This document shows positions 60,043-64,000 of a stretch of DNA of 64,000 nt, piece by piece. The stretch is from Chitinophaga polysaccharea (lineage in GTDB: Bacteria; Bacteroidota; Bacteroidia; Chitinophagales; Chitinophagaceae). The stretch's first letter is position 1. Every line of letters begins with the position of its first letter. Location of the stretch: the NCBI RefSeq assembly GCF_007829335.1, contig NZ_VIWO01000006.1:1-64000 (forward strand), read 5' to 3'. The notes under the pieces were generated by a model. The model ran no database searches. It was not told where the DNA came from and saw only the letters and a list, made by a program, of their open reading frames with translations. The position numbers and the translations under genes were made by a program.

Positions 60043-60322
60043 AGTATTGCTTCATATCGCCGGCCCCGCATGCCTGGCCCTTATATTCATAGAGTCAGGC
60101 ATACCTCACTGGGTCAAAATGCGCATATGGGGCCGGGATGCATACAAGCACCGGCTAAAACCGTTCGATTGCCAAATGTGCATGGGCTGGTGGCTGGGAC
60201 TTATTTCCGGGTATTTAGAAACAGAACAGGCTTTTTCGATATATACATGTATGCAGGTAGTGTTTATAGGGGCGATGTCCTCCGTACTCGCAGTACTGCT
60301 GTACAAAACTATATCTAAATGA
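60035..60322 (+). CDS. Small phage membrane protein with CxxC-Gly-Trp-Trp motif
   Basis: 95 residues. Three hydrophobic segments: HIAGPACLALIFIESG, MCMGWWLGLISGY and the C-terminal VFIGAMSSVLAVLLY. Between them lies PFDCQMCMGWWLG, a CxxC-type motif like that of DUF1360-related membrane proteins in phages. Function is unknown. It overlaps both neighbours slightly (8 bp and ATGA). Confidence 0.75.
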   Translation: MHKVLLHIAGPACLALIFIESGIPHWVKMRIWGRDAYKHRLKPFDCQMCMGWWLGLISGYLETEQAFSIYTCMQVVFIGAMSSVLAVLLYKTISK

Positions 60323-60771
60323 GCTTTACACCTGAACACATAGAGATTTTAGAGAAGCACCGGGAACACTGGCTTACCCTTACTACTGCCGGCTATATGC
60401 GCAACCTGGACGAACCGGTAAAACGCGAGCTGCAACGGGTGTTTAATGAGGCTGTCGGCCCGCAAAGGTTTACGCTATGGTGCAACGACTGCGTAGTTGA
60501 CCTGGTACGCCTACTGTATACCAACTACGATCAGCGAGTCTTGATAGACAAGGGGCTCACTGCAACAGCGAAGCGACACCTCGACCACATCGCAGCAGTG
60601 GAACAGCGGGTTGATGATTTAATTCATGAGTATCTGACAAAGCCAGAAGCTGGTGCTACAACTTTTGACGGGCTGGTATCTGCAATCGTAGCCCATGCCC
60701 AGCCAGAGACTCCCCCTGCTCCCTCAGCGGCCGCTAACAAACTGCCGGCGCGCAAACGTAGACGCCGTTAA
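60319..60771 (+). CDS. Hypothetical phage protein
   Basis: 150 residues beginning with an ATGA overlap. The body is helical (EHIEILEKHREHWLTLTTAGYMRNL in part, then FTLWCNDCVVDLVRLLY). A Pro/Ala linker and a basic tail (ARKRRRR) follow, suggesting nucleic-acid contact. Not recognised. Confidence 0.7.
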   Translation: MSFTPEHIEILEKHREHWLTLTTAGYMRNLDEPVKRELQRVFNEAVGPQRFTLWCNDCVVDLVRLLYTNYDQRVLIDKGLTATAKRHLDHIAAVEQRVDDLIHEYLTKPEAGATTFDGLVSAIVAHAQPETPPAPSAAANKLPARKRRRR

Positions 60772-60773
60772 CC

Positions 60774-60947
60774 ATGTGTAACAAGCGCGCACTATCCAAA
60801 GCAGACGCACAACAGGCGCTTTACTGGATCAGGTCCAATAAGCGCCGGAAGGGCATGCGTAAACGCAAGGAGTGCCGGCACTACTGGTGCGATGAGTGTA
60901 ACGCGTTCCATCTGACAAGTAAGGGTAAACAGGATTATCATGGCTAA
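60774..60947 (+). CDS. 57-aa zinc-ribbon-like phage protein
   Basis: Read by hand because it is below usual length cut-offs. It starts 2 bp after the previous stop and overlaps the terminase small-subunit start by 8 bp. Very basic (SNKRRKGMRKRKECRH) with Cys residues in C-x5-C-x2-C spacing (ECRHYWCDEC) followed by NAFHLTS. The Cys-rich then xxxHLTS ending is common in tiny phage zinc-ribbon proteins. Probably binds nucleic acid. Confidence 0.7.
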   Translation: MCNKRALSKADAQQALYWIRSNKRRKGMRKRKECRHYWCDECNAFHLTSKGKQDYHG

Positions 60948-61425
60948 AGGAAGACCAAAGAAACAGGAGCATCCCGGAAGGCCAGCTGAAAGCTATAAGT
61001 TTTCAGTGGTTGAAATACAAGACGCCTGGCAGGAGTATAAGGCAAAATGCGATAACGCAATAAAATATGAAGTGTCTGCTGGGAAGGTCCTAAAGGTGCC
61101 CTCCCCTAAAGTTTACACGCTAGGGGCATTTCAGGTATATCTGCGTATCAGTCGGGAAAGCTGGGGTGACTACCGCACATACCCCGCCTATACAGAAACT
61201 ATCATCGGGATAGAAGAAGAAGTATTAGCACGCAAGGGAGATGCTCTCGCAAACGCAGAGGGAAGTACCTCGGGGATAATTTTCGATTTAAAAGCCAATT
61301 ACGGCTGGGTTGACAAACATGTAGTGGAAAGTAAGGTAGACATAACGAGCGTTGAAGTAAAGGTCGTGCCGGCGCTGGCAATGGCCATTCCGACATCAGA
61401 GAAGGATGTAGATATAGATATTTAG
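60940..61425 (+). CDS. Terminase small subunit-like DNA-packaging protein
   Basis: 161 residues. The basic start (AKGRPKKQEHPGRP), helix-turn-helix-like middle (YTLGAFQVYLRISRESWGDY) and SGIIFDLKANYGWVDKHV match the gp3-like/TerS family. It ends one base before the large subunit gene begins, the normal order for packaging genes. It recognises phage DNA for packaging. Confidence 0.88.
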   Translation: MAKGRPKKQEHPGRPAESYKFSVVEIQDAWQEYKAKCDNAIKYEVSAGKVLKVPSPKVYTLGAFQVYLRISRESWGDYRTYPAYTETIIGIEEEVLARKGDALANAEGSTSGIIFDLKANYGWVDKHVVESKVDITSVEVKVVPALAMAIPTSEKDVDIDI

Positions 61426-61426
61426 A

Positions 61427-62587
61427 ATGTTCCAGGTTGGGCCACTATACGAAGCTAATCTTTATGCAAAGGAGGACACCATTGTTAATCAAGGGGGTAC
61501 ATCTTCCGGGAAGACATATAGTATTCTGCAGGTGCTTTTTACGAAGGCGGTTCAGGCGCCGAACCTGATCATTACGGTAGTGGGGCAAGACATGCCCAAT
61601 CTGAAGAAAGGTGCACTAAGGGATGCTGAAACAATACTCGCGGCGTCCACAGAGCTGCAGCAAATGGTTATACAGTACAACCGCACCGATAGGGTGTTTA
61701 GGTTCTGGAACGGATCAATAATAGAGTTTACCAGCTACCTGACACCGCAGGACGCGAAGTCAGGAAAGCGTGACTACCTGTTCATTAACGAGGCAAACGG
61801 TATTCCTTACCTGGTGTATTACGAACTGGCAATGCGTACTAAGCGCCAAGTATTCATCGACTACAACCCGAATGCTGAGTTCTGGGTACATACGGAGATA
61901 ATACCGGAACCCAACACCAGGTTATTGATCAGTGACCACCGCCATAATCCGTTCTGCCCGCAGAAGATCCGTGAAAAGATAGAGGCACTGCGACATAAGG
62001 ATTACGAACTCTTTAAAGTATATGGCCGCGGGCTGACAGGTAAGATTGAAGGATTGATTTTCCGCAACTGGTTCCTGGTAGATGAGATACCGGCCGATGC
62101 AACGTTAGTAGCTTATGGTTTGGATTTCGGATTTACCAACGACGAAACAGGGCTGTTAGGCGTCTGGAAGCAAAACGGTGAGTTATGGTTGCGTGAATTG
62201 TGTTATGAAACTGGACTCACAAACCCGGCTATCGCCAGAAAGGCAAAAGAAGCCGGTATCCAGCCATGGGAAGAAATTGTTGCTGATAGCAGTGAGCCTA
62301 AATCGATCATGGAAATAAACAATGAAGGATTGTTGGTAATGCCTGCATTGAAAGGACCGGATAGCGTGAAGTCCAGTATTGACATTATAAAGCGCTGGAA
62401 GCTGAATGTTACAAAGGATAGTGTAAACCTCCGTAAGGAGCTGAATACCTATAAGTGGAAGCAAGATAAGAATGGTAAGACTATCAATGAGCCTGTGGAC
62501 TTCATGAACCACCTGATTGATCCGCTGCGATATGTAGGGCTTAATCATCTGGCTAACAATAACAGCGGGGTTTATACCCTCGCATAA
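61427..62587 (+). CDS. Terminase large subunit (PBSX-type)
   Basis: 386 residues. ATPase: Walker A GGTSSGKT (23-30), Walker B DYLFINEAN (116-124). Nuclease acidic residues: Asp233 in YGLDFGFTND, Asp287 in VADSSEPKS and Asp365 in LIDPLRYV. It is the packaging motor that translocates and cuts phage DNA. Its length is typical of the compact PBSX-like group. No portal gene follows immediately, which is unusual. Confidence 0.96.
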   Translation: MFQVGPLYEANLYAKEDTIVNQGGTSSGKTYSILQVLFTKAVQAPNLIITVVGQDMPNLKKGALRDAETILAASTELQQMVIQYNRTDRVFRFWNGSIIEFTSYLTPQDAKSGKRDYLFINEANGIPYLVYYELAMRTKRQVFIDYNPNAEFWVHTEIIPEPNTRLLISDHRHNPFCPQKIREKIEALRHKDYELFKVYGRGLTGKIEGLIFRNWFLVDEIPADATLVAYGLDFGFTNDETGLLGVWKQNGELWLRELCYETGLTNPAIARKAKEAGIQPWEEIVADSSEPKSIMEINNEGLLVMPALKGPDSVKSSIDIIKRWKLNVTKDSVNLRKELNTYKWKQDKNGKTINEPVDFMNHLIDPLRYVGLNHLANNNSGVYTLA

Positions 62588-62597
62588 ATCAGACATC

Positions 62598-62801
62598 ATG
62601 ACAGCACATGAATTTTTAAGCCATCACGGCGAATTAAAGGACGTAAATGTCCACTTTGTAAAGGCTGGCAATACCATTGTGAAGCCATTGGTAGGTTTAC
62701 TTGAAGAATACTTATCTGCCCAGGGCATCACTACCGGCAGACAAGTGGTTAAAACCGCATCGCCAGCGAAGCGTCGGTTGGCGAACACTAAAAATAGTTG
62801 A
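62598..62801 (+). CDS. Small hypothetical phage protein
   Basis: 67 residues, with a helical start (TAHEFLSHHGELKDVNVHFV) and basic tail (KTASPAKRRLANTKN). It lies directly between terminase and the putative tail chaperone gene. Not recognised. Confidence 0.65.
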   Translation: MTAHEFLSHHGELKDVNVHFVKAGNTIVKPLVGLLEEYLSAQGITTGRQVVKTASPAKRRLANTKNS

Positions 62802-62803
62802 TA

Positions 62804-63418
62804 ATGTGGGATAAAATAACCGTCGCCAAGTATCAAGAGTTGTACGAGATCATTACCGATACCGGCTTCGATCATGAGATAGACCGAGATATACAGTTAC
62901 TTTGTTGCCTGGAAGGGAAGCAAACTGAGCATTACGAGAATATGCTGTTATCCGACCTGCAGCAGGAGATAAAGAAGATAGCCTTCCTGCATGGGGCGGA
63001 GATACCGTCAGTGAAGCCATCTCGTTATTTTACCGTCACCGGCCGTACCTACAAAGTGCTGTATGATTTCCGCGACCTGGTGGCTGGTCAGTTCATTGAT
63101 GCTATGGCTTGCGCAAAGGAACCGGCAGAGTTTATCACCAACATGCACCGCATGCTGGCAGCCATCTGCCGGGGGACAAAGCGCACATGGCGCGGCCGCA
63201 CTGTTTTGGACTATGGCGCCATTCCATTCGAACAGGTATCAGAGGCCATGAAGCAGCTACCAATTGTACAGGCTCATGCTACTGCGCTTTTTTTTTGTCA
63301 ACTCTGGGCAGCCTTCTTAAAAGGTATTCCGGATTATTTGACACAGAACAGACAGACGATGGCGAAGGAGGAACACCTGATGTGGACACAGGCTTTAGCA
63401 GTCGCTGGGGGTGGCTAA
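62804..63418 (+). CDS. Putative tail assembly chaperone, upstream (G-like) frame
   Basis: 204 residues from ATG at 62804 (a TTG is two codons earlier). WDKITVAKYQELYEI, YKVLYDFRDLVAGQFIDAM and NMHRMLAAICRG are of a type frequent in tail-region proteins of Bacteroidota phages. The end is AVAGGG then stop within a run of five G. The adjacent -1 frame continues into a convincing helical protein. Identification as a chaperone rests on this two-frame layout and on the partial sequence pattern. Confidence 0.65.
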   Translation: MWDKITVAKYQELYEIITDTGFDHEIDRDIQLLCCLEGKQTEHYENMLLSDLQQEIKKIAFLHGAEIPSVKPSRYFTVTGRTYKVLYDFRDLVAGQFIDAMACAKEPAEFITNMHRMLAAICRGTKRTWRGRTVLDYGAIPFEQVSEAMKQLPIVQAHATALFFCQLWAAFLKGIPDYLTQNRQTMAKEEHLMWTQALAVAGGG

Positions 63419-63588
63419 TATCTGCATGTAATGTTGCTGAAATGGAGCGGATACCGTTGGCGCAGGCATACGACCTATCAACAATAAACTTTCTAAATGA
63501 CATGGCATACTTGAAGGATAAGGCTAATAACGAAAAAGAAGAGCAAAGAAAATGGCTACAGAAGCACAACGGCAGCAAAACCTATTAA
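63412..63588 (+). CDS. Putative -1 frameshift extension (T-like) of the tail assembly chaperone
   Basis: The -1 frame after the GGG-GGT-GGC stop region encodes WLISACNVAEMERIPLAQAY, then a helix ending KWLQKHNGSKTY. The start given is the first codon after a slip at 63407-63412. If translation is independent instead, ATG at 63442 would give a 48-residue protein. Helices of this kind (a short Leu-rich start, then xxxYxLxxxLNDxAYLKDK) form the second half of many tail chaperone pairs. The end overlaps the next gene start by 37 bp. Confidence 0.55.
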   Translation, partial: WLISACNVAEMERIPLAQAYDLSTINFLNDMAYLKDKANNEKEEQRKWLQKHNGSKTY

Positions 63589-64000
63589 ATAGTGGGTTCC
63601 TTGATAACTTAGGGACGCAGCCGGAACCGGTGGCACTGGATAATGTTGAGCAGATCTTTGTTAAGCACATGGGGCGTTTACTGGAGGCCCTGCAAAGAAA
63701 CCTGAACACCCAAAAGAATGGCCGGGAGATATCCGCATCGGGAACACTTTCCCAAAGTATCCGGGTTGAATATACTAAGGGAAGCGCTAAATATGAGGCG
63801 GAATTTTACATGGCGTCATATGCCGACTATGTAGACAAAGGAGTTCAAGGTATTGGTCCCAAAAACAAGAATACCACCAGTCCCTATAAATTCAAAACGG
63901 CGTTTCCTGGGAAGGACATGCAAAAGGCCCTTATCCTGTGGGTTCGGCAGAAATCTATACTGTCTGATGTTACAGCGCCAAAAGGGTTACGCGGCAAACA
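63552..64000 (+). CDS. Phage virion morphogenesis-type protein (runs off right edge)
   Basis: ATG at 63552 opens a frame that stays open to the edge, about 149 codons. It contains VEQIFVKHMGRLLEALQRNL, TLSQSIRVEYTKGSAKYEAEFYM and YADYVDKGVQGIGPKNKNTTSPYKF. The YADYVDKGVQG stretch is typical of HK97-gp10/virion-morphogenesis-like proteins that make neck or tail-completion parts. The C-terminus is missing here because of the window end. Confidence 0.75.
   Translation, partial: MATEAQRQQNLLNSGFLDNLGTQPEPVALDNVEQIFVKHMGRLLEALQRNLNTQKNGREISASGTLSQSIRVEYTKGSAKYEAEFYMASYADYVDKGVQGIGPKNKNTTSPYKFKTAFPGKDMQKALILWVRQKSILSDVTAPKGLRGK

Noticed and set aside
63109..63411. Upstream part of the 159-aa frame preceding the tail-chaperone extension
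   Set aside because: In this stretch the 204-aa frame is clearly the coding one. The earlier part of the other frame is Cys/His-rich noise and only its C-terminal part looks real.

Overview
The window reads as a Bacteroidota chromosome, most likely a Chitinophaga-like member of the Chitinophagaceae. Supporting signs are tandem SusC/SusD pairs, many short lipoproteins with an SxCKK-type lipobox, a paired RHS/DUF6443 secreted locus, a bacillithiol-type YtxJ protein, genes without Shine-Dalgarno motifs, and a TTTG-N19-TAnnTTTG promoter. The taxon is inferred from gene content only.

Layout. 1-4.3 kb: two collinear secreted RHS-type genes; the second runs off the left edge. 4.7-8.55 kb: a myo-inositol module (sodium symporter, inositol oxygenase, divergent LacI regulator with a palindromic operator). 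8.5-22.3 kb: an eight-gene surface operon of two SusC/SusD pairs, each followed by a fasciclin-domain lipoprotein, plus DUF5007- and DUF5008-type lipoproteins, with no glycosidase. 22.9-26.3 kb: an ECF sigma factor, a small Cys/His anti-sigma-like protein, a secreted Cys-rich peptide with three tandem xGKCG motifs, a DUF692 enzyme, its DUF2063 partner and a DoxX protein. This is a bufferin/HvfABC-type RiPP operon and the most notable host system here. 26.5-47.7 kb: mostly housekeeping genes (LuxE-like ligase, acyl-CoA carboxyltransferase, UbiA-like protein, M42 and S9 peptidases, AroQ, UbiX, YtxJ with a newly read 49-aa lipoprotein, Mpl, exonuclease, dolichyl-phosphate-mannose-synthase-like GT2, EamA transporter, AraC, GNAT, RRM protein, dihydrolipoamide acyltransferase). 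Two related ~100-bp palindromic elements sit between convergent genes.

47.8 kb to the right edge: a prophage entered from its integrase end. Integrase, two leftward lipoproteins and a leftward repressor are followed by rightward early genes: Cro-like and excisionase-like HTH proteins, a pentapeptide-repeat protein built on a nearly pure 15-bp DNA repeat, tiny membrane proteins, a tRNA-Gln and a second aberrant tRNA-like gene. Next come recombination and replication genes (ERF annealase, SF2 helicase, BT4734/VapE-type primase-helicase followed by an iteron-like array, VRR-NUC nuclease, DUF3127 protein), a sigma-like factor, then packaging (TerS, TerL) and the first morphogenesis genes. The latter include a pair that looks like a tail-assembly-chaperone -1 frameshift. 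The right attachment site and most structural genes lie outside the window.

Several genes too short for routine ORF calling were read by hand: a 49-aa lipoprotein (34987-35136), a 37-aa and a 42-aa membrane peptide (52578-52816) and a 57-aa zinc-ribbon-like protein (60774-60947). Edge-truncated genes at both ends were also read by hand.
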